Below the pieces are notes generated by a model. That model was given only the letters and a program-made list of their open reading frames with translations, was not told where the DNA came from and ran no database searches. A DNA stretch of 64,000 bases from Paenibacillus contaminans (GTDB taxonomy: Bacteria; Bacillota; Bacilli; Paenibacillales; NBRC-103111), in NCBI RefSeq assembly GCF_003285015.1, contig NZ_QMFB01000005.1, positions 124,001 through 188,000 on the forward strand, in the 5' to 3' direction. This document shows, piece after piece, positions 9,301 through 15,398 of the stretch (the first letter of the stretch is position 1; each line of letters begins with the position of its first letter). The position numbers and the translations under genes are program-made.

Positions 9301-10222
9301 CCGGCAGCTTCTTTAGAGCCTCCAGATGCCATTCCCATAGTCCATCGGGATGAAACCGAATGCTTTGTTCGTCGAAGGCCGATTGGAGCAGCTGCTTCAA
9401 ATAAAACGGATTTCCCAATGACTTGGCAAATAACAGCTGGGCCAAAGGAGTGCTTACGGATGGCTGACAATCGACGGAATCCGCCACCATCTTCTGTATA
9501 TGCTTGAATTCGAGCGGCTCGAGCGAAATCCGGCGGATCGAATAACCGGCATGTTCACCTTCCATCCATTGCTCGATCCGGTTGATGTCCCCATTCCATC
9601 CCTGTTCTCGGTATGCGGCGATCACAAGCAGATTTTGACTTTCGGGAGCAACGATCAACGCGTGCAGCAGTCGAAGCGAAGCTTCATCCGCCCATTGCAC
9701 ATCATCAAAAAACAAAACGAGCGGATGATCCAACTGTGTGAACGCCTGAACGAAGCGGCGAAACACCGACTCAAACCGGTTCTGCGATTCAATGGCCGAA
9801 ACAGGTTCCAGAGGAGGATACGGCTTTAGAAGCAATTCCGCTTCCGGGATCACTTCCGCAATGACGGCTCCGTTCGGACCGACTACCTCTCGAACGCGCT
9901 CGACCCATTTTTGAAGAGTGCGCTCAGGCTCGGTCAGGATTTGCCTAATAACGGTTTGAAAACATTTTATAAAAGGCTCATAAGGAATGCCCGTACTGTA
10001 CTGATCAAATTTGCCTGAAGCGAATTTACACGTTCCGATGACGGCGGATTTGAAGGCTTTTAGCACGAGAGAAGATTTCCCCACACCCGGCTGCCCGGAA
10101 ATGACAACTAACTCTGTGGAACCGAGAGCGGCCCATCGGAATGCTTCTTGCAAAACGGCCCGTTCATTTTCTCTACCATATATTTCATCCGGGATTCGGA
10201 TCGTCTTGGTAAGCTCTTGCAT
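6347..10222 (-). CDS. large LuxR-type transcriptional regulator with AAA ATPase, TPR-like and GAF domains
   Basis: A 1291-residue cytoplasmic signal-transducing ATPase of the MalT/LAL-like class with predicted-ATPase (COG3899-type) N terminus. Walker A GQPGVGKSS is near residue 43 and Walker B LVLFFDDVQWAD near 170. A long helical TPR-like region follows (about 400-1010), then a GAF-like domain (about 1065-1200) and a C-terminal LuxR helix-turn-helix (LTDRELEVLNLMASGMTNKEIA, shown here in pieces: LTDRELEVLNLMASG and MTNKEIAYQLGVT). Members bind an inducer through the helical part and activate transcription when ATP-bound. The ATG at 10222 is preferred over the in-frame ATG at 10249: AAAGGGG lies 11 nt before it, while the first has no ribosome site. 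It lies upstream of the 1310-residue SLH gene and is paralogous to the ATPase at 30750-35180, which also precedes an SLH gene. Target inferred from position. Confidence 0.9.
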   Translation of the reverse strand: MQELTKTIRIPDEIYGRENERAVLQEAFRWAALGSTELVVISGQPGVGKSSLVLKAFKSAVIGTCKFASGKFDQYSTGIPYEPFIKCFQTVIRQILTEPERTLQKWVERVREVVGPNGAVIAEVIPEAELLLKPYPPLEPVSAIESQNRFESVFRRFVQAFTQLDHPLVLFFDDVQWADEASLRLLHALIVAPESQNLLVIAAYREQGWNGDINRIEQWMEGEHAGYSIRRISLEPLEFKHIQKMVADSVDCQPSVSTPLAQLLFAKSLGNPFYLKQLLQSAFDEQSIRFHPDGLWEWHLEALKKLPEIVGQVDYLIDRINKTPMRSRELLVVSSCLGNKFDARLLSAVSGYKEDEMNEYLSSTVQDGLLIAVDQADSVLQYQFTHDRIQQAAYSLLDRQRLMEVHLTAGRYMMKRYSSDKDRPLFDIVNHLNHALELLSPEERETVVEWNEEAGRKAMQSSAYSTALQYFKTGIENASDDFWNRRFEFTFRMHVKCAECAYLCGQYDQADAGLNDVLKRSRSWSERVQAYKLKIEHYSNMGKYSHAIELGLQALRDAGIRISDRPHKLIILKEVQLTKRLLAKRMEELPELPEMTDPQATGVMELLAALVAPTFFFNREVFAVIASKFIRLVYEHGSSSVAPGVYAAYGMLLGTALGQYELGYRLGQIAIDLADRSANASVKTKVHVMFYGVISPWIRYDRDDEVKLEQAARLGLEAGDYVYASYAIGSLINLSYVRDSMDRMFEVNRQSLQVIEQTKEELVFKNALIYMELAKTWKSAAGDIGPITCGRTSEAEFLEEVMKEEGKAVTLYQLYTYKTQMYYLFGRYREAVRFAELANPYEHLSAHAPHLSEHHFYEALSIASAWEEFSASERSAYSKTLKRRCRQFKAWDKMSPENFRHKWLLIQAEIARLKGAEQEMVDLYDRSIQFARERKYAQYQAVACEQAAKYHLQKGRERIARGYIQEAYEMYGVWGAESKRNGLRMQYPEWLQESSNSEDQAASPIPDEGQDSTREKDEAAFCNPAEGDTDTVRQEAADKVIDFGAIVKASLSLSQGLDLKEIHKHLLEIIIETSGAEKACLIVVRNGDLHVETVIKVDGEISELSAALPDSEDVPASLVQYASRLGQWVHIENAAQDELFQTDPYMIRNHCRTVCCLPLFLQEKLSGVLYLENSRRIRTFANDSIATIRILASQALFVWKLYGSFGDMPVSPIASNEPNEPKEEHSMDALTDRELEVLNLMASGMTNKEIAYQLGVTAGTVKVHIHNIFSKLNVNRRTKAIAEAKRKNILS

Positions 10223-10393
10223 GTTAAACACTACCCCTTTTGTGCACATCGTGCATCCATTTGCAGGTCAATTACAGTAGTTCGACAATCGAGACCGTTC
10301 CCCTTTTTTCGCTTAATCTGTGGTAAAGGTGCAAAAAAACGTTCCGCTCCCTTCATCTAAATTATCGGCAGTTTCTCGCTGTTATTGAGCGTT

Positions 10394-10412
10394 CTATACC
10401 GTTTGGTAGATG
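10394..10412 (+). promoter_or_regulatory. second copy of the TACC-N4-GGTA palindrome
   Basis: TCTATACCGTTTGGTAGATG contains TACC-GTTT-GGTA and shares 17 of 19 positions with the minus-strand sequence at 6155-6173. It lies in the divergent gap between the LuxR-type regulator gene (minus) and the YhhN gene (plus), about 175 and 100 bp from their starts. A TATACT at about 10433 could be a -10 element for the plus strand, but no good -35 was found. Confidence 0.45.
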
Positions 10413-10512
10413 TACGAATCGTTTTTGTGAACTATACTGACTGCGGTATGCTGCCGACAGACAGGAACAAGCGCAGCGTGCAAAACTAAACTCGTGCTGG
10501 GGGAAACGGTCT

Positions 10513-11157
10513 ATGTATCGAAATCTATTAGTAGCCGCAATTATAGTTTCCGGGATAGGATACTTATTCGCCATGGCAGGCGACCAAACGGTGTTGCGCT
10601 GGATATTAAAGCCGGGGACGATTCTTCTTATCATTGGGCTGGCAGCTTTAACCCGCAACATCAAGAAAGCTTATAAAACTTGCATCATTGCCGGCTTATT
10701 CCTTTCTGCCATTGGCGACGGTTTATTGCTGTTACCGGGAAATCAATGGTTTGCGGCAGGGCTATTCGCGTTTTTGACGGCGCATCTCGTATATATCATC
10801 GCTTTTATGACGAGATGGAAGTTCGCTTCCGTCCATCTGCTTTCTCTTATCCCCATTGCGGCGTACTCCTATTTCCTGTTGCGGGAGCTCCACGACGGCA
10901 TGTTAGCAAGCGGAAACAGCGGATTATGGATTCCGGTGCTCATCTATGTCATTGTCATTTCCATTATGATCTGGAGCGCCGTTATTAGCGGGAGCCGGAT
11001 TGCCGTAGCGGGAGCCGTCCTATTTTTTCTGTCCGACTCTCTGCTTGCCTGGAATATGTTTGTCGCTCCGCTTGCGTGGGCAAAGTACGGTGTGATGATC
11101 ACCTACTATTCGGCGCAGTTTTTAATTGCCCGCAGTATGGAAAAGAAGTCTTCTTGA
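10513..11157 (+). CDS. YhhN family membrane protein (lysoplasmalogenase-like)
   Basis: A 214-residue protein of about eight membrane helices, of the YhhN/TMEM86 family. Animal and Legionella members hydrolyse the vinyl ether bond of lysoplasmalogens; the bacterial role is not settled. The two family hallmarks are visible: an acidic GDGLLLLPGNQWF segment near residue 68 and FLSDSLLAWNMF near residue 172, whose Asp residues are thought to be catalytic. A G-rich stretch (GCTGGGGG) about 10 nt before the ATG is the likely ribosome site. It is divergent from the LuxR-type regulator, with the shared palindrome between them, so co-control is possible. Confidence 0.85.
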   Translation: MYRNLLVAAIIVSGIGYLFAMAGDQTVLRWILKPGTILLIIGLAALTRNIKKAYKTCIIAGLFLSAIGDGLLLLPGNQWFAAGLFAFLTAHLVYIIAFMTRWKFASVHLLSLIPIAAYSYFLLRELHDGMLASGNSGLWIPVLIYVIVISIMIWSAVISGSRIAVAGAVLFFLSDSLLAWNMFVAPLAWAKYGVMITYYSAQFLIARSMEKKSS

Positions 11158-11245
11158 CGTTGGTTACGATAAACTGATTTATTTGAATGATAAAGTAGTT
11201 TTCTGAAATACACTTAAATCATATAGAAGATGGGGGGCTGGATGG

Positions 11246-11371
11246 ATGAACATGGATCATAAATTATTTCAATACTATCTTGAACTTAGAGGACCCGAGG
11301 CTGGAGAATGGAACACTTCGCCGCAATGTATTCACACAGAATTAACAACCATTTGTAAAATCAATAAGTGA
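11246..11371 (+). CDS. possible small protein, 41 residues
   Basis: ATG with a G-rich ribosome site (GGGGGGCTGG, ending 5 nt upstream) opens a frame of 41 codons ending in TGA, 19 bp before a GC-rich hairpin. The peptide starts MNMDHKLFQYYLEL and has two cysteines and several Ser/Thr in its C-terminal half (SPQCIHTELTTICK). It is not hydrophobic and has no signal peptide. No family is recognised. The Ser/Thr-Cys pattern superficially recalls a lanthipeptide core, but no modification enzyme lies nearby. It could equally be chance or a gene remnant. Confidence 0.33.
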   Translation: MNMDHKLFQYYLELRGPEAGEWNTSPQCIHTELTTICKINK

Positions 11372-11385
11372 TAACGAGGGATACG

Positions 11386-11405
11386 AAAAAGGGGGCGGCG
11401 CCCCC
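11386..11405 (-). terminator. terminator of the epimerase gene
   Basis: Stem GGGGGC / GCCCCC (11391-11396, 11400-11405) with a 3-nt loop; on the minus strand it is followed by TTTTT (11390-11386), 4 bp after the epimerase stop. On the plus strand a weaker TCATTATTTT follows, so it may work in both directions. Confidence 0.8.
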
Positions 11406-11409
11406 CTCA

Positions 11410-12357
11410 TTATTTTGCCGTAACACTTGCCAACCACTGCTTTACAACATGGGGAATCCCCTGCCCTATGCTCGGATAACGGAACTCAAAACCCGTTGCA
11501 AGCAGCTTGGCATTTGAAAAATAAGTATGCGCGGTTGCGTATTCGGTGAGCACAGGGCCGATTACAAGCTTGCACAGCCATGCCGGAATTTTGATCGTTT
11601 TTCCGGTTACTCGCATCTCCCGCTCGATCATTTGCTTGAATTTGCCGGATGTCACCGGATAAGCGTCGCATAAAATGTAGCTTTCGCCTGTGCTCGCATG
11701 CTTCATCAGATGCAAACAAGCTCTTGCACAATCCTCCACATGAATAGGCGAAAACATCGGTTCATTTCCTTGCAGCGAATAAATCGGCTTATTCCGATGC
11801 AAAGGCTCCATGAACAACTGCACGGTCCACGAGTCCGCGCCATAAATTTGTGCCGGAAACACCGTCGTAATCGGCAGCCCTCGCTGCTTGTACGTTTCCA
11901 GCACATTTACCGAAGGGGCGATATAAGGTCCCCACCCTTTTGGCGTACTGCGGTACTTTTCATCCTTGGGCTCATCGGCTCCGCTGTCTCCTAAATAGCT
12001 GGTACCTGCTACATAGATAATATTTTTAATAGCAGTCGGGCTGATATGATCCAGCAAACGTACCGTCATAGCATAATGACCGGCGCTGTATTGCCGCGCT
12101 ATTTTTTTCGTGACCTTTTTGCCCCAGGTTGGCGGCGCGGCCAAGTGAATCACATACTGACATTCTCGAATAGTCTTCTGCCATTCTCCATCCTCCAGCA
12201 AATCCCCCACAACCGCCGCAACTCCTTGAGCCTCCAGCTGCTTCGCTTTTGCAGCAGAACGTGTAAGCACGATCAGTTCAATATTTTGCTTAAGCGCTTC
12301 CTGAATTAATGTTTTGCCTATGTAGCCTGTGCCCCCGGTAACAAAAACTTTATCCAT
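11410..12357 (-). CDS. NAD-dependent epimerase/dehydratase family protein (extended SDR)
   Basis: A 315-residue Rossmann-fold enzyme of the extended short-chain dehydrogenase/reductase type. The N terminus KVFVTGGTGYIGKTL carries the dinucleotide motif TGxxGxxG, followed by the acidic segment VVGDLLEDGEW and VIHLAAPP. The usual active-site YxxxK is not clear: the equivalent region reads GPYIAPSVNVLETYK, where the Tyr-Lys spacing is changed, so the catalytic type is uncertain. The C-terminal part (HVEDCARACLHLM, then ESYILCDAYPVTSG) is the usual substrate domain of nucleoside-diphosphate-sugar epimerase-like proteins. GGAGC lies 7-8 nt before the ATG. Substrate unknown; it stands alone and divergent from the next gene. 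Confidence 0.85.
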   Translation of the reverse strand: MDKVFVTGGTGYIGKTLIQEALKQNIELIVLTRSAAKAKQLEAQGVAAVVGDLLEDGEWQKTIRECQYVIHLAAPPTWGKKVTKKIARQYSAGHYAMTVRLLDHISPTAIKNIIYVAGTSYLGDSGADEPKDEKYRSTPKGWGPYIAPSVNVLETYKQRGLPITTVFPAQIYGADSWTVQLFMEPLHRNKPIYSLQGNEPMFSPIHVEDCARACLHLMKHASTGESYILCDAYPVTSGKFKQMIEREMRVTGKTIKIPAWLCKLVIGPVLTEYATAHTYFSNAKLLATGFEFRYPSIGQGIPHVVKQWLASVTAK

Positions 12358-12632
12358 CTAATTTGCTCCTATGTTTTCATTTTCCTATACAGGGTAGCAT
12401 AATTTAAGCAATCGTTCTGTAGCTTGGAGCACAATTCTTACAAAAAGAATTTCATATCAGCATCGAATGCTATGGAGCATATTTTATCTGAGTCAATTTT
12501 CCCATATTCACCCAAATAAGCAGGTATAAAGGCTGCTGCCCTTTTCATCGCAGGAAACTATAATAGAGTTTGAGGGAATTTGCAGTTTGCCTGCAAGAGG
12601 CAGGATTTCCGGCAATACAGCGAGGTGACAGC

Positions 12633-13349
12633 ATGGACAAGACGGAGACGGTATTGACCAAACGGGGTAAAACGTTTAAAGATTACCGGCATTTGAGCAT
12701 TACGGAAGCAACGAATATTTGTATCCTGAATATCATTAAAGGCCGATTATATGCCGACAAAAAGACGATGAATCCTACATACGAGCAATATCCCACTAAG
12801 GAGGAAGCGGTCGATCGGCTGAAGGAACTGGCTGACGAGCTGAAAAACAAAGGTTTTGCCGAGGAACCGAGCGATATCTTGTTTCAGATTCCGGAAAAAG
12901 AAATATACGTATTCGATAAAGCCAAATGGCACTACGAAGGCGACTTTCCTCAAGAGCTGGATTCCTATCAAGCCTACGTCCCGTCGGGCATGTTCATAGC
13001 CTGGGTGATCAAAAACGATCTGACCGGCAAACGAAGCCGCAAAGACGATGCGGCGGATATCGAGCTTGTCAAACGAAATGAAATGACGGGCGCTCAATTT
13101 TTCCGCCGAAACTGGGATGGCGTACTGAGCTCGAAGGAGCTGTCCGATGAGGCCGACTCGTTTGCCCGCGAATACCTGGATATCCATAACGATCTTTATA
13201 CGGCTGTCGATTTCACGAACGTATTGGCTGCCGGATTGCCGACGATCTACCATGTGGAAGATTCGTTCGAAAACTACCGCAAAATCGAGCCGATTATTAC
13301 AGAGCGTTACCGCGACTGGAAGCGTCGCCGTAATCCGGGAACCGGCTAG
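12633..13349 (+). CDS. hypothetical protein, C-terminal half resembling DUF7832-type proteins
   Basis: About 238 residues, acidic and soluble, no signal peptide or membrane helix. The start at 12633 is chosen because GAGGTG (12622-12627) lies 5 nt before it; a TATAAT is at 12559-12564. The C-terminal half (AKWHYEGDFPQELDSYQA, then VPSGMFIAWVIKNDL, then REYLDIHNDLYTAVDF) recalls the pattern of small proteins in which an acidic DxxxYHY motif is followed by HxGMFLAW; such proteins are common beside polymorphic toxin genes and may be immunity-like. This is a recollection of pattern, not a search result. The N-terminal 100 residues are not recognised. A terminator follows, so it is probably monocistronic, next to a leucine-rich repeat protein of equally unknown role. 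Confidence 0.75.
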   Translation: MDKTETVLTKRGKTFKDYRHLSITEATNICILNIIKGRLYADKKTMNPTYEQYPTKEEAVDRLKELADELKNKGFAEEPSDILFQIPEKEIYVFDKAKWHYEGDFPQELDSYQAYVPSGMFIAWVIKNDLTGKRSRKDDAADIELVKRNEMTGAQFFRRNWDGVLSSKELSDEADSFAREYLDIHNDLYTAVDFTNVLAAGLPTIYHVEDSFENYRKIEPIITERYRDWKRRRNPGTG

Positions 13350-13446
13350 CGATCCAATACTAGTAAAGCAGTGACGGGCGCAACCAGCCGAACCAGGCTT
13401 TCGAGTTATCCAAATAGGCTTATCGGCTGAAGATGCGGTGTGAGAT

Positions 13447-13482
13447 GCTCCAGGAGCCTCGGCGGAGGTTTGGGAGCTTTTT
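13447..13482 (+). terminator. Rho-independent terminator after the hypothetical protein
   Basis: Outer stem GCTCC / GGAGC (13447-13451, 13473-13477), inner stem CCTC / GAGG, then five T residues. About 100 bp after the stop codon. Confidence 0.7.
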
Positions 13483-13527
13483 GCCTTTTATCCCCCGCCC
13501 TAATACTCGCCTCAAGGAGGAGCAACC

Positions 13528-14814
13528 ATGAATATAACCCAAGATTTCATTGATGAACGCTTCAAAGCATATGTATTGGAAGCATTTTGCGGAAACCGTG
13601 AGTCGATTCTGGCTAGCGATGTCGATCGAATCGTATCGTTACAGCTTGCAAATCACAAGTATTCAAGTTTGAAAGGGATTGAGCACTTCGCGTCCCTTGA
13701 GGAGCTGGATTGCTCGTTCAATAACTTGACGGAGCTCGACATCGGCAGCAATATAAACCTGAAGGCGCTCGATTGCGGAGGAAACAAATTAACTTCTCTG
13801 GACACGGGCAATAATCCGAAATTGGAAAAGCTGTCCTGCAGATACAACGAGCTGACCCGTTTGGATCTCAGCCGCAATCCGCTGCTGAAGGAGCTTGATT
13901 GCAACAAAAACGAGCTGCCCTCCCTGGATTTGACGGGAAATGTGCAGCTGGAAACCGTCGATTGCGGATTTAACCGGATTCGGAATCTGGATGTCAGTCA
14001 CAACGTCAAACTCGCCAAGCTGGACTGTTATTGGAACATCATTTCGGAATTACCTTTGGTACAGAACTCAAATTTACAAGAGCTTAACTGCGGCTACAAT
14101 TCCCTGTTCGATTTGAAATTGGAGCATAACGTACGGCTCACCCGTCTCGATTGCGGAAGCAACTATTTAATCGGCCTGGACGTAAAGAACTGCCCGGACT
14201 TGATCGGTATCCGCTGCAATAACAATCATCTTAAGCGTTTGGATGTAACCGGAAACCCGGCGCTGCAGAGCTTGAGATGCTTCAGCAATCACATCGCAAG
14301 CCTGGATCTCAGCCATAATGCGCATTTAGTCGAGCTTTATTGCTCGGAAAATAAAATCTCGAAGCTGGATACCGCTTTTAATCCGAAGCTGGAGCGGCTG
14401 GATGTTGCGGATAATCTCATCGTCGAGCCGGACCATACGGTCAAAGGTGTCGGCACTTTTCAATACGATGTTTCGCTGTCATCCTATATGTCCACGTTAA
14501 GCTATAAAGGAAAAGAGCTATCCGTTAGAACGGAAGCCGCCGCCAAAACGGACATGAAACGGCTGTCGCCTTTCGTCAAGAACGCATGGGAACGTTTTGA
14601 CGAGCTGAACGCCGGCGCGCTTGACCTGATTGCCGAAGCGCACCCAGACGAAGACGTGACCGAGCTGGTGTTATCCGAGCTTGTATTCGATGGTGACGGC
14701 GCCTTTCAATTGGGTTACGATGCAGGCGATACCCCGGCGGGTCGACTCTACATTTATGCAGCTTTTAATAAAAAGCTGGAAATAAACGGCGAACTGGTTT
14801 ATGAAACTTATTGA
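13528..14814 (+). CDS. cytoplasmic leucine-rich repeat protein
   Basis: A 428-residue protein with a strong ribosome site (AAGGAGGAG, 6 nt before ATG) and no signal peptide, so cytoplasmic. Residues about 50-310 are some twelve 21-residue leucine-rich repeats of the form LxxLDCSxNxLTxLDLSxN, with an almost invariant Cys in the LDC position, as in many bacterial LRR proteins of bacteroidetal or firmicute type. The last 85 residues (from LSPFVKNAWERFDELN to INGELVYETY) form a separate small domain resembling DUF2262/DUF6985-like domains often found in immunity-type proteins. Such LRR proteins act through protein binding. Partner and role unknown. It stands next to another possible immunity-like gene. 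Confidence 0.85.
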   Translation: MNITQDFIDERFKAYVLEAFCGNRESILASDVDRIVSLQLANHKYSSLKGIEHFASLEELDCSFNNLTELDIGSNINLKALDCGGNKLTSLDTGNNPKLEKLSCRYNELTRLDLSRNPLLKELDCNKNELPSLDLTGNVQLETVDCGFNRIRNLDVSHNVKLAKLDCYWNIISELPLVQNSNLQELNCGYNSLFDLKLEHNVRLTRLDCGSNYLIGLDVKNCPDLIGIRCNNNHLKRLDVTGNPALQSLRCFSNHIASLDLSHNAHLVELYCSENKISKLDTAFNPKLERLDVADNLIVEPDHTVKGVGTFQYDVSLSSYMSTLSYKGKELSVRTEAAAKTDMKRLSPFVKNAWERFDELNAGALDLIAEAHPDEDVTELVLSELVFDGDGAFQLGYDAGDTPAGRLYIYAAFNKKLEINGELVYETY

Positions 14815-15086
14815 TCGTCTTGATTAGAGACTTACGTCAATCGAGACCTTCTTGCAGAGGCAACAGGACGTACGGACGTTCGTCGAGCTTACGTTAAAAC
14901 GTTTCCCGCCCGCATGAACCCTCATCCGGCAAATCGTCGGACACGGCGCATGTAGGCCGTTTTCAAGTCCTTTCATAAATGCCCGGCTTTGCAGATTGCT
15001 GTCTGGTCCGGTCCGCTTCGCCAACTTCATGGAAATTTATAACACATGGATATTCAGGCATAATGGTGTATCATCATGTCAGGAAA

Positions 15087-15142
15087 GCACCTCACAAAGA
15101 TGAACACGCGTCGTGTTTCTTTGTTGAGGTGCTATTTATTTT
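15087..15142 (+). terminator. large imperfect hairpin, probable terminator
   Basis: GCACCTCA-CAAAGA-AACACG pairs with CGTGTTTCTTTG-TGAGGTGC (15087-15132), followed by TATTTATTTT. It lies 270 bp after the LRR gene. The gap before it (14815-15086) shows no gene I can support. Confidence 0.55.
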
Positions 15143-15156
15143 ACTAGAGAAGGGAT

Positions 15157-15330
15157 GGCTTATTTCGACCGAGCCGCTCCGCGGCGGCGTTTTAAGCCGA
15201 CTTTTCAGGCTTATTCCGACCGGTCCGCGCCACGGCGGCGTTTTAAGCCGACTTTTCAGGCTTATTTCGGACCGAGCCGGGCCGCGGCGGCGTTTTAAGC
15301 CGACTTTTCAGGCTTATTCGACCGAGCCGA
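15157..15330. repeat. 51-bp tandem repeat with small hairpins
   Basis: Three full units and part of a fourth begin with GGCTTATTYCG at 15157, 15208, 15259 and 15311 (periods 51, 51, 52). Each contains CCGCGGCGGCGTTTTAAGCC and then CGACTTTTCAGGCTTA, so each unit junction can fold TAAGCC-GACTTTTCA-GGCTTA. Units differ mainly in the GC-rich centre. No coding potential recognised. Confidence 0.8.
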
Positions 15331-15346
15331 ACCGCGGCGTCATACG

Positions 15347-15392
15347 AAAAAAAAGTGCCTCAACCGTCAATGACGTTTGAGGCACTCTTTTT
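15347..15392. terminator. bidirectional terminator at the end of the giant gene
   Basis: Stem GTGCCTCAA / TTGAGGCAC (15355-15363, 15377-15385) with an inner CGTCA / TGACG pair. On the minus strand eight T follow (15354-15347), ending the giant gene whose stop is at 15399; on the plus strand CTCTTTTTC follows. Confidence 0.85.
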
Positions 15393-15398
15393 CACACA

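Noticed and set aside
11246..11371. Lanthipeptide precursor
   Set aside because: Only the Ser/Thr/Cys pattern is suggestive; no leader motif and no LanB, LanC or LanM-like gene are present.
14824..15030. 68-codon minus-strand frame after the LRR gene
   Set aside because: No ribosome site, odd Cys/Arg-rich composition and no recognised family; could not be supported.
15157..15330. CRISPR array
   Set aside because: Units are directly adjacent 51-bp repeats without unique spacers, and no cas gene is in the window.
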